Of a DNA stretch of 64,000 bases, positions 10,338-22,805 are shown piece after piece. The notes below the pieces were generated by a model. That model was not told where the DNA came from and did no database searches. It saw nothing but the letters and a program-made list of their open reading frames with translations. The stretch is taken from assembly GCA_031216915.1 (NCBI GenBank), contig CM062291.1:37700484-37764483 (forward strand), read 5' to 3'. This DNA is from Pictodentalium vernedei. Taxonomy: Eukaryota > Mollusca > Scaphopoda > Dentaliida > Dentaliidae. Positions within the stretch are counted from its first letter, which is position 1, and each line of letters opens with the position of its first letter. The position numbers and the translations under genes are program-made.

Positions 10338-12278
10338 AGTTAAAACTCTTGGTGAGAGTCTCTTTTCTGCTACTGCTTATTGGTGATTAAAGCTCTCGAC
10401 AGTGAGTCATGCTATCCAAGGGCAGTAGATTGAGCTTGAAACTAAACCAGTTAAATTATTTGGGGCAATTATGATTTGTAAATATTTAAATATCTGAAAA
10501 ATTGAAAGCTTCTGTTGTCAGAGATATTGTTGAACCATATCACAACAATATTACATTGTTATCCTGAAGATTCGGTAGTTGAGGACAAGTTTATTCAGCA
10601 TCACAGATCAACAAGTTTTTTCTTTTAGTTGGTACACATTATCAAGCTCATTTTGCATTAACAAATGTGTGGCTGCTCTTATCCCCTAACTGTATGTACA
10701 CAGTATATACTTATTGACCTTTGATTTATTGGCTGGTGCATGACGAGATCAGACAAGCAGTTTCCAAAAGATCGGCAAAAGAATAAATAAAATCTTGCTA
10801 GATAATATAACATATTTGATTAATTCTATAGTACTGGGCATAAGACAACAAGTAGGAAGAATTATATCAAAAAGTTTTTGATGGATTTCGTAGAAAATCT
10901 CTCAGATATCCTTTTTATGACTTATTGACTCATAGAACTGTAGCACTTGTAATTAAAGAAATGGAAGCATTCTTTTTGAAAACAATCAGTTTCAACCAAG
11001 TGAGAGAGTTTTAATCTGATTTTTCAGAATTTAATTCATATTTGTGTTCCACCCAATTATTTCCGGTGCATTTTTGCTAATCAAAAAAAAAAAAAATCCC
11101 AACCTGTTTTAATCTAAGTATGCAGTTGGAGTTCTGTTCATTTGTCTGATTTTTAAACAAGAAGCGCAGTGGCTAATCTTAAGTGCTGAAGGTTTGTGTG
11201 AAAAGGTGATTTTATATTAAACAAGACAGTTATTATCACCTCAGCCAAAATTCATTATATTTTTTCATGCATGGTCTTATTTAACTGAAAAATATCTGTA
11301 AATATGTAATAAACATTGTTACATCAGAAATTTGTTTCATATTTAAAAGACATCTAATTTATTATATTCTAGTTTTTCTTCATAACTTCAATAACTGGTT
11401 AACTATTCACATCTTACTTTCACATTTGTTATGTCATTGCATTGGGGTTTATATCATATATATGTCAATCCATCCACACTTTCACACATCCACTTTTCCA
11501 TCCATGTGTCAATTTCTCAGTCCATCTGTTTATATGGCCATCTATATGTACATGTATCTTCATGTTTGTCCCTGTGTTCGACTGTGTATATGTAGCTTGA
11601 GTAGGGGCCCTGCAAAACATTTGAGTTTCAATTCGATACTACTACAAAGATTTGTCTTGGCTCAAAACCTCATATCCGCATTCAGTCTATTGAATTTGGG
11701 GGTATGTACCATGAAAATAGAGTTAGGTGATTTTTTGGTTTGTTTTGGTTCTTGTCACAATCCGATAAAAATGAACTGACAAGTGCAAAATTACCCCCCA
11801 AAATGGTGTTTGTATACCTTGAAGACAAATTCTGAACTTTATACTCAACTAGTCATGATCTCAGAATGGCCAAATTGAAGGCGAAAACTATCTGGTACAT
11901 TCACTGTGAAAGAGTTGACACAAGACCCGTTAAATACAAGCTTTGTTTTAAAGTGTGTGTGCTGACCACAGTAACACCAGCAAATTAAAAGGACATTTAC
12001 AACTAGGGCTGGGCGGTTTTGAAATTTATATTTCGGTTTGGTTTTGAACAAAAACTCTGTTTTTGGTTTGGTTTTCGGTTTTTCAAAATATATTGTAGGA
12101 ATCCACATTTTACAGGGTACTGTACACATAAAATGTGTCTGTATTTGTCATCCAAGTCATGAGGCTCCTAGAGCATTTTGAGTAACCTGGTTTACTCAGT
12201 GCTCACTACTCTTCTCAGCTAATGGACATATTGTGGTGGGCTACAGTGATGGAGCCACGGGCTATCTAGGGAGCCAAA

Positions 12279-12280
<2 letters not shown>

Positions 12281-12307
<27 letters not shown>
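12281..12307. repeat. Poly-C tract
   Basis: A run of about 27 C. Similar C or G runs occur at about 18003-18027, 23979-23997, 54402-54418, 55017-55036, 55231-55247 and 57029-57043. Such homopolymers are common assembly weak points. Confidence 0.8.
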
Positions 12308-12309
<2 letters not shown>

Positions 12310-12310
<1 letters not shown>

Positions 12311-15300
12311 TCCCACTCGCTCCTCCCATGTCCAAGTTTGAAAATATTTTTTTGATTTCTTGCTCTCAGTACAAGTACAGTACTCTCAGTCCTGAGATCC
12401 CCCCCCCCAAACTCTTCACCCACATGGTCCCCCCAGGATGTCAAACCATGGCTCCACCACTGGTGGGATCTGCCTTGTTCTGTCAGTGAGATTTGTAGCC
12501 TTGTCAAGATGCAAAGATTTACAAGAAAAGCTACATTTTAGCAAAAATCAACATTTCCTTAATTTTTAAGGAGTCCCTAACTTCTCAACCTGGTTTTGGT
12601 ATATAATATGCAATGGTTGTGCGTATTTCGGTAATTATCACACCGCTTCAAAATAGTCTGTCCGGTTTCTAATGGTTCCTGCTTCAAATGACAGTGGAAT
12701 AAAAGGAACACAAATCATATTTCCTGTGATTTTGATAACTATTATTGAAGTAAGTCGTATTATACGAATCACTTTTATTGGTAACTCACTCACTCCAATG
12801 TTTTCATAATATTTCTCCTAATTTTGACTGTAGAGGTTCATTTTTTACTTTTGTTTTTGCCCCAACATAGAAATTGGGTGAAGTGAGCAGTGCCAAGGCA
12901 AAGATATTGCCAACTTCACTTCGCCCTCTTGGCTGATCCCTGTCTTGATTTCATATCAAGTCAAGACAGGCGACTGATGTTTTTGAAGGGAGACGGCTGC
13001 ATAATGGGATTTGAAAGTTTGCAATATTGCATCTTGGGATTTGTTGTGTACACAAAATACACATGGGAAAACACGTGTTGATAATAACAACTGCGTATTG
13101 GGTATGCAGCGTTAATTTGACACTTCACAGTTTATACCCGACAGACCTCCAGTACTGTGCGATTCCTTAAAGTAAGTTCAAATAGTGTACAGACAATTCA
13201 CAATAAGTTTAAAAAACATTCAGTAGTTACCTGCCATCCATTTTACAGGATATATTCTGTTTTAATTTAACCATTTTATTGTTGATGCAAAAAACAGAAC
13301 TGCAAATGCGTCGCGTTTTCTCTGAGCATGTGACAGTTTCAGAGAACGTGCCAGAAGTTGGCTAATTAACATAATTTTCCCATGTGAACATTGAGGTTTC
13401 AAAACTTAATAAATTTTATGTTTACCTCCAATCTAATTGACTACATGGCATACGCAGATGATTTTGGGTCAAAAATAATTTATATTACTTTTACACCATA
13501 TATTGTCAGGTAACTTTCAATACCTATTTTGGTTGAATATGAGTGAGCCTGAGGCTGTGTCCGGTTCATTAAATTTACTTAATGGTTCTTGAATTGCATG
13601 TGTGGATTCTTACACAAGGCGTTTTAATTTTTCATATTCCTTCTGGTGGTGGTTCTGTAGATATCGTTAAAGATATAAGAAATTTGCTACCACTATTTTG
13701 GGGTGATTTGCTGTCAGTCCTCTTGAAGTAAACATAAACGACACAGCATTTACCTCTGTCCAACATTTTAGCCTTTGGCATGTGGAACACATCTGATTGA
13801 GAGACCATAAACTTACCAATTCTGAGAAATTTGTTGAAACCACAAGTCTCGTTTTTTTGTTAAATATGCCAAAAATGAATAAAATTTATGATACCATGTG
13901 TTTTTTGTCTTCTTTCCTTATATATTTTCCACAACCACCCAGCTCTATATGAAAATGGCAGAGCCAATCTATGCTGCAACCACATGTGAGACAAGTGCAT
14001 GCACAAGTAAAGCTTCCATGCAAAACTGGAGTCTGTACTTTTACAATCTACGCTATAATCCTACGAGAATGCAAGCACAAGATGTAATCAGTAAACAAGC
14101 AAAAGTCAGAATGGTGGAAATGAAACAGTCAATTTTTTCTCAACCTACTCACAATTGTTTACTTTACTGGCCAGAAGTGATATGATCCTAATTTGGAGTT
14201 ATTAGAAAGTTACCCCAAAGAAAAGCCTTTTGGGAAACTGAAAAGGAGCAAAAGCACAGCAGGTGTTTGCCTAGCTGTTGTTGTCTTCCCATCCCACATC
14301 CATGACTCTCTTCACATGCATCAGCAGCTGCCTCAAGTGAATTCTTTTTCTTCCGCTCACATGTATGGTCATGAATTTGCCAGCTTCTGTGTTATTGATT
14401 GCAATATTAGTTGGGTTTTATTTTATTATTATGCAACCATACCATTTATAGATCAGACCTTGCTCTTACTCATTGCGTCATTGTTCTTCAGGTCATATAC
14501 GTTGATTTTTTTGCAAGTGGCAGGAATCGCTATTGCTCTCCTTTTTCCATGACTCTGGAAGCATGATGTTGATGCAGTAAAGTTACCACTTATATTAACA
14601 TATTCAGTGTTTTCATTGATTTTTCTTTCCAAGAGATGTGTGTTGGTGGGATTTTTTCTTCCCACTGTCACTTATTTGAATGTTTATCTCAGAATAAGCA
14701 ATAATTTCAGTGTTCGGAACCAGTGCTCTAGTTTTGGAGTGGTTTCAGCCTTCAAAACTCTGACTTTGCCTTGTGAGTAGTTATTGTGCACTACAAATTT
14801 GTTTGCCCACAACCATGCCATATACCATTATTTGTACCAATTGTTTTTTGCCAAAGCATATTGTTGAAACCCATTCCCATTGTGTTTCGTTTCGTTAAAT
14901 AGCTATCCGCAAGCACAGCCTTGTGGGATTTGCAGTGTTTGACCCACCTCCTTTTTGACCTCCATGACCCAAAGCCATTATTTCATGTTTGATTTGTTTC
15001 ATCTGTTTCCAGTATTCTCTTCCAATTGTTTCTGTGAACATAAACAGGTCGGCAAATCACTATGTTCACAAACAGGTGTAAACAATATGTCTTCCAATTC
15101 TAATTCTTCGCATCACCGGATCTGTGAAAAAGATAAACCCTTCATTACCGATTTTGTGAAAAGAAACAGAGAGGTGAATGTGACAAGGCCATGCAAATCA
15201 TAAAAAATAATTGTTGGGCCCCCCCTTTTTCAACCATCTTTCTCCACTTTGAACATCTTTTGGATGTAAATGGAATAGTTTTACCATATCAGCCTGAACA

Positions 15301-16480
15301 ATGTCGAACATCAAATATCTGTTGCCTAATTATGAATTTTAACTTAACATCTTCAGTTTTGTCTGTTTGCACCCACCTTGCCCCCTTACAAGATGAAGAA
15401 TGAATGCAAGATTAATCAAGTATCGGGACATTTTTCAAGTATTAACTTGCTGGCAGAAAACAAAGAAGTAATACAATATGTGTATTTGCAGGGTTCCCAT
15501 GGTACCTTGGATTCAAGGAACATCCAGTTCTATCTTTCACAACTGCCCTGTTGTACTCTTGTAGGTCCTTCCCTGATAGTGATGGGCTTGTGCCGGTTTG
15601 GATGGGGTTGGGCTTGGTTATTCCATCTGCTCCTTACACATTCCTCAATTTGATTTCTATCCTGGCAGATCGCGCATGCATTTTGGTTCTTACCTGATAT
15701 TAATACTCCCGCTGTGATGAAAATTTCTTTGATTTTTAAGTTGTCTGATCAGTGAACAGATCATAATTCTCAAGCACTAACTTCCCTCCCTGATTCCAGT
15801 ACCAGTCGTCAGGGTTTGTGCCATCCGGTAGCCTGGGGCCAATGGTATTGTCATCTCTGACAAAACTACTGGCACCACTTTCTGGATGCTGGATGGGAGT
15901 TGACCCTGGTTTCTAGCCATTACTGTCAGGATGCCAGTCTTTATTAAATAAAGTCTGTCATCACTTCTTGAGGGTGACTACCTGTCACCACATAAGCAGG
16001 TCTGATGAGAAGCCTCTCAGTCACCAGGGTCTTCGCACATCAGGCCAACCATTTTGGGATGCCTTCGAGTTCTTTCCGGGACAGGTGGCACAGGATGCCA
16101 TGACCCCAGGATTCTCTGCACCTTCATAAATTCTCTGTGTCAGGAGGCTGTGACTGGCTCTCTTGAAGTGGGATATGTGTCTTTTCCAGTTCCCAGGAGG
16201 AAGACAGTTACAAAGGTCATCAGATGTCAGATTTATCCTTGGCATTTTCCTTCATTAAAAACTCCTTCCAGAGTCGAGCACTGCCTGTGCATTGAACAGT
16301 GAAAACTGCTTATTTATGGTAAACTCTAAAATAAAATTGTTTTTGCTATTTTAAACTACAGTATAATAGTTTATTGCATCTGTGTACAACAAAACATTAC
16401 TAGTTTACCTCAAATTCTGAATGCTTAAATGCTGAGTCAGCGTATTTGCAAAAATTAAAAAAAATTTCTTCTGCAGGACC
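12310..16480. other. Unassigned region
   Basis: Scattered open frames of 60-119 codons show no family motif, consistent splice structure or codon pattern that I can support. The block at 15780-16260 has long moderately open frames on both strands and could be decayed coding or mobile DNA, but I cannot name it. I found no RNA gene. Confidence 0.4.
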
Positions 16481-16489
16481 ACCGATCAG

Positions 16490-16810
16490 AATCTTTAGCT
16501 ATTTGGTGTACAGTTTTCATAGAGGGGTCAAATACAGGTTTGTTGAAATTAAGTCTTGCAGTTCATATTTGGGCTCAATACAGGAGCCTGAATTTTAACT
16601 TGGTGCAATATGAGAAGTACTCCTTAAAAAATCCTCTTCTCCATAACCTCTGGTCAGAATCGTTTGATATGTGGTATACATCATCGTTACTTTTAACTAA
16701 GTAAAATATGAGGAATAATCTTTAGAAATCTTCTTCAGATCCACCAGTCAGAATCTTTTGATTATGGAGATTAGATTCAAGTTTGTCCAAATCAAGAACC
16801 TTGGTTAATA
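16490..16810 (+). repeat. Fragment of the AGCTCACCTGA element core
   Basis: Two degenerate units carry TCAGAATC-TTTGATA, TTTGGTATACA and TTCATATTTGGGCTC, the core motif of the elements at 19824, 47530 and 59100. No ends are visible. It directly abuts the Tc1-like tandem. Confidence 0.6.
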
Positions 16811-17092
16811 TACTACTCAAAGTTTGCTAAGCACCAAATATTTGACTCATCATTGTGAAATTTGCTTGTGACATATTTGCGATATTTTTGGTGGATATGA
16901 TTGAGGAATGTATTGAGATGGTACCCAGTATTTACTTTACCTCTCTTGACAGGCAGACTTTTTGTGACAGTCATGGAAAGCATGTACCCCTTGATTTTCA
17001 TGATGCTTTCGTGTACTGTCTACATGTACATGACATGTGTAGGGTATTCAGTCTTCATTTCAACACAAACCTTTGTGATTTAATGATTGAAT

Positions 17093-17974
17093 ATGGCAAA
17101 TGTAAATGTAAGAAGACGTTTGTCTGAAGCAGAAATGTGGTGGGCTGTAGGGATCGTGGAGCAAGGGGCTACCCATTGTCAGGCTGGTGAAGCCCTTGGT
17201 GTTTACCATACGGTGATCACCAGAGCCTGGGCAAGATTTCAGCAGTATGGCACACCAGTAAGACAGCATGGTGGTGGCAGAGACAGGGCAACATTTACAG
17301 CTAAAGACCGTTTTTTGATCATTCAGGCCTGTAGGAACCGCTTTGCCACAGCAACCCAGCTTTGCAGTGACCTTCAGAATGCATCCGGGGTAAATATTTT
17401 AATGCAGACTATCTGGGCAAGGTTGTACGAAGGTGGTCTCCGAGAAGACCATGTATTCGCATTCTGCTGTCCCATAACCAGCACCAGGCACGATATGAAT
17501 GGGCCATGGGCCCTGTTGGGTCGACCAGAGAGATAGGCGACTGTCCTTTTTACAGATGAGTCAAGGTGCTGCCTAGACCACATAGATAGGCATTCTAGTG
17601 TATGGAGAAGACCAGGAGAGCGATTCCATGCAGCCAACATTGCTGAGCATGACCACCATGGTGGAGGCTCAATCATGGTCTGGGACGGCATCAGCAGGGA
17701 TGGACGTACAGAGCTCTGTGTCCTTGAATATGATACATTGACTGCACAATGGTATATTGATGAGATCCTGGATGTCCATGTCGGATTGTATGCAGGTGCA
17801 GTGGGTGATAGATTCATTCTGATGGATGATAATGCCCATCCTCATGTTGCCCATGCTGTCGGGGAGTACCAACAGAGGGAGGGAATTGAGCGTATGGTCC
17901 AATATCAGCTTGACTGATGTTATTCCATTCTTCTGCAGGAAGAATGGAATAACATCAGTCAAGCTGATATTGGA
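17093..17974 (+). pseudogene. Tc1-type transposase, inactivated (copy 1)
   Basis: Translation from 17087/17093 gives RRRLSEAEMWWAVGIVEQGA and an HTH region (AGEALGVYHTVITRAWARF), then GRDRATFTAKDRF and RNRFATATQL, typical of the paired-like N-terminus of Tc1 transposases. The catalytic part has FTDES (first Asp) from about 17549 and LMDDNAHPHVA (second Asp) near 17818. A TAG at 17534-17536 splits the frame, and the stretch before it reads out of register with the expected ARYEWAMG-WTRE. The third acidic residue is absent: a 35-bp inverted copy (17898-17932) of the C-terminal coding segment (17940-17974, EEWNNISQADI) replaces the expected PDLNPIEH-type region. Not functional. Confidence 0.88.
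17898..17974. repeat. Perfect 35-bp inverted repeat in the transposase
   Basis: Arms 17898-17932 and 17940-17974 are exact complements around the loop CTGCAGG. The right arm is the coding orientation (EEWNNISQADIG); the left arm is its inverted copy and creates the premature stop after QYQLD. Confidence 0.95.
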
Positions 17975-18186
17975 CATTTGGTGAGAAGTATACCATGTCG
18001 GACCCCCTCCCCCCCCCCCCCCCCCCCTTCCCAGCAATGACTATGGTTACCATGCAGTTGATTTTGTATTTGCCTCTCAGTGCAGTGGATTTGGAATTTA
18101 GGATTACCCATTGTGAAAGTGTTCTTTTTTAGAGAAGGTATATTCTTTTAAAAAAAATATTTAATAAGTATTAAAAATAAATTTCA

Positions 18187-19545
18187 AGTTTGCTAAGCAC
18201 CAAATATTTGACACATCATTGTGAAATTTGCTTCTGACATATTTGCGATATTTTTGGTGGATATGATTGAGGAATGTATTGAGATGGTACCCAGTGTTTA
18301 CATTAGCTCTATTGACAGGCAGACTTTTTGTGACAGTCATGGAAAGCATGTACCCCTTGATTTTCATGATGTTTTCGTGTACTGTCTACATGTACATGAC
18401 ATGTGTAGGGTATTCAATCTTCATTTCAACACAAACCATTGTGATTTAATGAGTGAATATGGCAAATGTAAATGTAAGAAGACATTTATCTGAAGCAGAA
18501 ATGTGGTGGGCTGTAGGGATGGTGGAGCAAGGCGCTACCCATCGTCAGGCTGGTGAAGCCCTTGGTGTGTACCATACAGTGATCACCAGAGCCTGGGAAA
18601 GATTTCAGCTGTATGGCACACCAGTAAGACAGCATGGTAGTGGTAGAGATAGGGCAACATCTACAGCTGAAGACCGGTTTTTGATCATTCAGGCCCGTAG
18701 GAACCGCTTTGCCACAGCAACCCAGCTTCGCAGTGACCTTCAGAATGCATCTGAGGTAAATGTTTTGACGCAGACTATCCGGGCAAGGTTGCACGAAGAT
18801 GGTCTCCGAAAAGACCATGTATTCGCATTCTGCTGTCCCAGAACCACCACCAGGCACGATATGAATGGGCCATGGGCCATGTTGGATGGACCAGAGAAGA
18901 TAGGCGACTGTTCTTTTTACAGATGAGTCAAGGTGCTGCCTAGATCACATAGATAGGCGTTCTAGTGTATGGAGAAGACCAGGAGAGCGATTCCATGTAG
19001 CCAACATTGCTGAGCATGACTGCAGTGGTGGATGGTCAATCATGGTCTGGGGCGGCAGCAGCAGGGATGGACGTACAGAGCTCTGTGTCCTTGAATACGA
19101 TACATTGACTGCACAACGGTATATTGATGAGATCCTGGATGTCCACGTCGGATTGTATGCAGGTGCAGTGGGTGATAGAATCATTCTGATGGACGATAAT
19201 GCCTATCCTCATGTTGCCCATGCTGTCGGGGAGTACCAACAGAGGGAGGGGATTGAGCAGATGGTCCAATATCAGCTTGACTGATGTTATTCCATTCTTC
19301 TGCAGGAAGAATGGAATAACATCAGTCAAGCTGATATTGGACATTTGGTGAGAAGTATACCACGTCGGATCCCCCCTCCCCTACCAATGATGACTTTGGT
19401 TACCATGCAGTTGATTTTGTATTTGCCTCTCAATGCAGTGGATTTGGAATTTAGGATTACCCAATGTGAAAGTGTTCTCTTTTAGAGAAGGTATATTCTT
19501 TTATAAAAAATATTTTTTTAAGTATTTAAAATAAATTACAAGTTC
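18187..19545 (+). mobile_element. Tc1-like transposon, tandem copy 2
   Basis: A direct repeat of the preceding unit, with scattered differences and no long poly-C. The 3' flank diverges near ATTACAAGTTCACACAAG. The same internal hairpin is present at 19265-19341. The arrangement is head to tail without spacer. Confidence 0.85.
18459..19341 (+). pseudogene. Tc1-type transposase, inactivated (copy 2)
   Basis: The N-terminal frame (18453-18926) reads RRHLSEAEMWWAVGMVEQGA, then GRDRATSTAEDRF and RRNRFATATQLRSDLQ. The catalytic part with TDES and LMDDNAYPHVA lies in a different frame (open from about 18919; ATG at 19042), so one net frameshift separates the halves near 18898. The C-terminal inverted repeat and loss of the third acidic residue are as in copy 1. 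Some N-terminal residues look more family-like here (for example RARRNR where copy 1 has QACRNR). Not functional. Confidence 0.88.
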
Positions 19546-19823
19546 ACACAAGAAGCTGGATCAGTCATGGTTTCTGAATGCCATTATTGAATTGAAAAGC
19601 GAAGTTGAAAATGTTTTTGATATCCTTCTTTATTTGAGCATTATTAACAATTTGAGTTAATTTATTTCTAAGGTAAATGACAAAATATTACAGTTGTCTC
19701 CCTTTTCTGTGCTGGGTAATACCGGATAATACCAATACACTTTCACTGTGCAGAAAAATGACAATTTCTGCTGACCATCTTACATTGACACATGCGATTG
19801 GTGCTATGAAGGCCTGCCATTTT

Positions 19824-21310
19824 TAGCTCACCTGACTGAACGTCAGGGTGAGCTTTTCTGATCACTTTTTGTCCGTCGTCTGCTGTCTGTCGCCCTTCGT
19901 ACGACATGAAGGTGGTATTTGGGTCATTTTCTCCCAAGCCACTGGCTACAGTTCAATGAAAATTCACATGAGTAGCGGTTATATAGGGGCATTTGGGTTT
20001 TTCTTCAAATTGGGTTTCTGCTCATCTTGAGGAGAGGGATGGGGCCAAAATGCACAAAATTTTTAAAAATCTTCATCTCAAGAACCAACCATAGCAGAGA
20101 CTTGATATTTGGTATGCAGCTTCCATTTGAGGTGTAGACTCAAGTTTGTTCAAGAGAAGTTTGACGGGCAATATTTGCCTTTGTTCTGGGAGGGGCAAGA
20201 ATTTTCACCAAGCCCAAAATTTCTATTTTCCAAACTGAGAGGCAGATTTGAACCAAATTTGATATGAGGGCTTATTGGGTCATAAGTACTTAATTTATGC
20301 CCAAATTTTTTTCCCGTAGCCCCATGGGAACCGCAGGAGCTAAAAATAGAAAAAAATTAAAATGCCCATATCTCCAAAACTACACGGCACTGAGAATTCT
20401 TATTTAGTGTGAAGCTTCCTTAGGACCAACATAATGGAATGGCCAAAAAAAAAATTGCTATCAGGTTTTATCATGGGGTACTTTTTGGGGACATTGAAAA
20501 AGTGCTGATTCAGCATTTTTTAACACTGTGGGTAATGGGAAAAACATTTATTACTTTTCTCCCAAACCACTGCTCCAAAAGCTTTCAAATTTCACATGTA
20601 ACATCTTTGGAAGATTGTTCCACATGTTTATTGAAATCAATTCCCTGGGTCCATATTTGGGCTCTCTATGGGAGCCCAAATGTTTAAATTAGTGCAGAAT
20701 GAGGAATATTCTTTAAAAATCTTCTTCTTCAGATCTACCAATAGGAATCTTTTGATATTTGGTATGCAGCATGCTTAGGGAGGTGAGATTCAAGTTTGTT
20801 CAAGCCAAATCCCTGGGTTCATATTTAGGCTGAAAATTTGGGGTCCCGGTCCAGACTTAGAAATTTTGGATCAAAATCCGGAAATTAGTTTTTTGTTTTT
20901 TTATGCGTTTTGGTCAATTTTAAGACAAAAACAATTTTGGGGGGACTTAGAAAATTTTGGACCAAAATCTGGAAATTAGTTTTTTGTTTTTTTTATGTGT
21001 TTTGGTAAATTTTAAGAAGAAAAAAAAAAATTTTAGTCTGAAAATATTTTGTTTGGGACTTCGAAAATTTCCGAACAAAAATAAAAAAAAATCTGTTTTT
21101 TATGCGTTTATCTCAATTTTGGGACGTAAAAGTGCAGGAACTGAAAATAGAAGGAAAATCCTGTGTATTGTGTGGGCACAATCGCTTCATCTATTTGGTA
21201 TATGCTTTTCTTAGGAGGGGCGTATGCAGCTTATTCAAGTCAAGTCCCTGGTTTAATATTTAGACTACCATGTCAGGTGAGCGTCCTAAGGCCCCCTGGG
21301 GCCTTTTGTT
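19824..21310 (+). mobile_element. Pearl/Helentron-like non-autonomous element, AGCTCACCTGA family (copy 1)
   Basis: It begins TAGCTCACCTGACTGAACG, itself a hairpin with TCAGGGTGAGCT, then TTGTCCGTCGTCTGCTGTCTG. The interior has diverged core units with TTTGATATTTGGTATGCAGC and TTCATATTTGGGCTC. It ends TGTCAGGTGAGC (subterminal inverted repeat), a GGCCCCCTGGGGCC hairpin and TTTTGTT. No protein is encoded. Other copies lie at 47530, 59100 and 61267. Confidence 0.75.
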
Positions 21311-21649
21311 ATCCATCCTTATATGTGTGATTTATATCATAGCCTTATTACATTTAACCCCCTTGGAACACAATATGATGTGATATGAACCTAAAAAACT
21401 TATTTTGATCTCTGCTAATGCCTCGGTCAATATTAGTTTTTTAGATTCATTAATTGTAAAATATTTACTGATCATGAAAATGCTGTTTCATTCTGACTTG
21501 TGAAATAATATCTGCTCAAAATGTTTTCATGTTCTGTATATATCATCGATCATGACATAAAGTTTTTTTTAATATTTCAAGAAGACAGACTCAATCTAAT
21601 GAGAACATTTTAAGAAATACTTTGTTGGTCTTCTCTTATTAACAATGCC

Positions 21650-22364
21650 TTTGACATTGTTAAAAACCATTCTGGCATGTCCAATATGGCCGCCATGGCA
21701 GCCATCTTGGATTTTCAGGGACTTTTGTTTGTCCATTTGATAATCCAACAGACACTGTTTTTTATGGTTGATTAGTCATGACTAGAGGATGGTTCCATTT
21801 GATAACCAGCATCAATGTCCATCTGTCAATCCATCCATCTGTCTGTCGCTGTCTGTCCATCTGTCCTTTAACTTTTGTTTGCCCATGCAATAACTTGAAA
21901 ACAATACATCCAACAGATACTGCTTTTTATGGTTGATTAGTGATGACTAGAGGATGGTTCCTTTCAATAACCAGCATCAGTGTCCGTCCGTGTCAGTCCG
22001 TCCATCTGTCTGTCCATCCATTAACTTTTATTTGTCCATGCTATAACTTGAAAACAATACATCCAACAGATACTGTTTTTTATGGTTGATAAGTCATGAC
22101 TAGAGGATGGTTCCTTTCGATAACCAGCATTCTGGCATGTCCAATATGGCCGCCATGGCAACCATCTGGCAGTTTTGTTGACTTTTGATTTACCACCCAA
22201 TAACTTGAAAACAAAATAATCATGTTTTATGGGTCGTAAGCCAGGAATGTACAATTGTTTTTGAAGGAATTATTTACCTTTTGTTCAACTAAAAATTTCT
22301 TCACAAATGCAATTTCTTCTTAGGTGGCTGTATATTGATCCACCGCTGGCGGTGCACTTGTTCT
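21650..22364 (+). repeat. Tandem-core element, ~155-163-bp units
   Basis: Three units carry TTTTTATGGTTGATTAGTCA and GACTAGAGGATGGTTCC, starting near 21748, 21911 and 22065, separated by GTCCATCTGTCTGTC-type simple repeat. TGTCCAATATGGCCGCCATGG occurs near 21678 and again near 22139. The right end ...CCACCGCTGGCGGTGCACTTGTT has a hairpin then CTTGTT, like other elements of this class. Confidence 0.6.
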
Positions 22365-22805
22365 TATTTTATATTCAGTGAATGCTGTCAAGGAGATTAC
22401 TAGACAAGTTTCTGTATGAATATTTTTTATTCCAAACATTTCTGTTAGTCACAAGCAGTTAAATATTTTTATAGTACCTTAAATTTTTAAAACATCATTT
22501 TCAGTCTTTCTCACACCTGAATTTTAACTGTTAATGTTACATAGTTTTCACCCCTGAGATTTTAAATTGCATAATGCAGATGTGAATGCTTGAAATCTGG
22601 GAGAACAATAACTGTTCACAGCCACAACTCTGCACTGTTTGTGATTGTTATGTATACTCATGGGAGATACTTGTGTAAAGAGGAATTGGATCATTATATT
22701 GGATCCTTACACGTTTTCCCTCATACGAATCACGGAAAGTGGAGATGTGCTTGTTTACTGTGGTAAAAAAGTTCTGCTTTACTGGTAAAATAGAACCTGT
22801 GGTGA

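Larger units (their letters stand above)
16821..18186 (+). mobile_element. Tc1-like transposon, tandem copy 1
   Basis: One 1366-bp unit, repeated directly at 18187. It starts AGTTTGCTAAGCACC and contains a broken Tc1-type transposase. I cannot define classic terminal inverted repeats or TA duplications, so the unit may be a tandem duplication including flanking DNA. A poly-C tract near 18003-18027 is present only in this copy. Confidence 0.85.

Noticed and set aside
11426-11779. A 117-codon open frame with Cys and Tyr-rich sequence
   Set aside because: Low-complexity translation (CATC/TATATG-rich DNA); no motif.
12005-12095. GGGCTGGGCGGTTTTG followed by TTTCGGTTTGGTTTT, resembling a hAT-type transposon end
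   Set aside because: No matching inverted end or target duplication in the window.
14193-14552. A 119-codon open frame in the unassigned 12-16 kb region
   Set aside because: Hydrophobic stretches come from T-rich DNA; no family motif.
15490-15530. CAGGGTTCCCATGG, similar to known hAT terminal sequence
   Set aside because: No partner end found; a 14-base match alone is weak.
15780-16260. Open minus-strand stretches (for example PRLPDGTNPDDWYWN) that look coding-like
   Set aside because: Interrupted by several stops, with no family I can name; could be a decayed element but cannot be supported.
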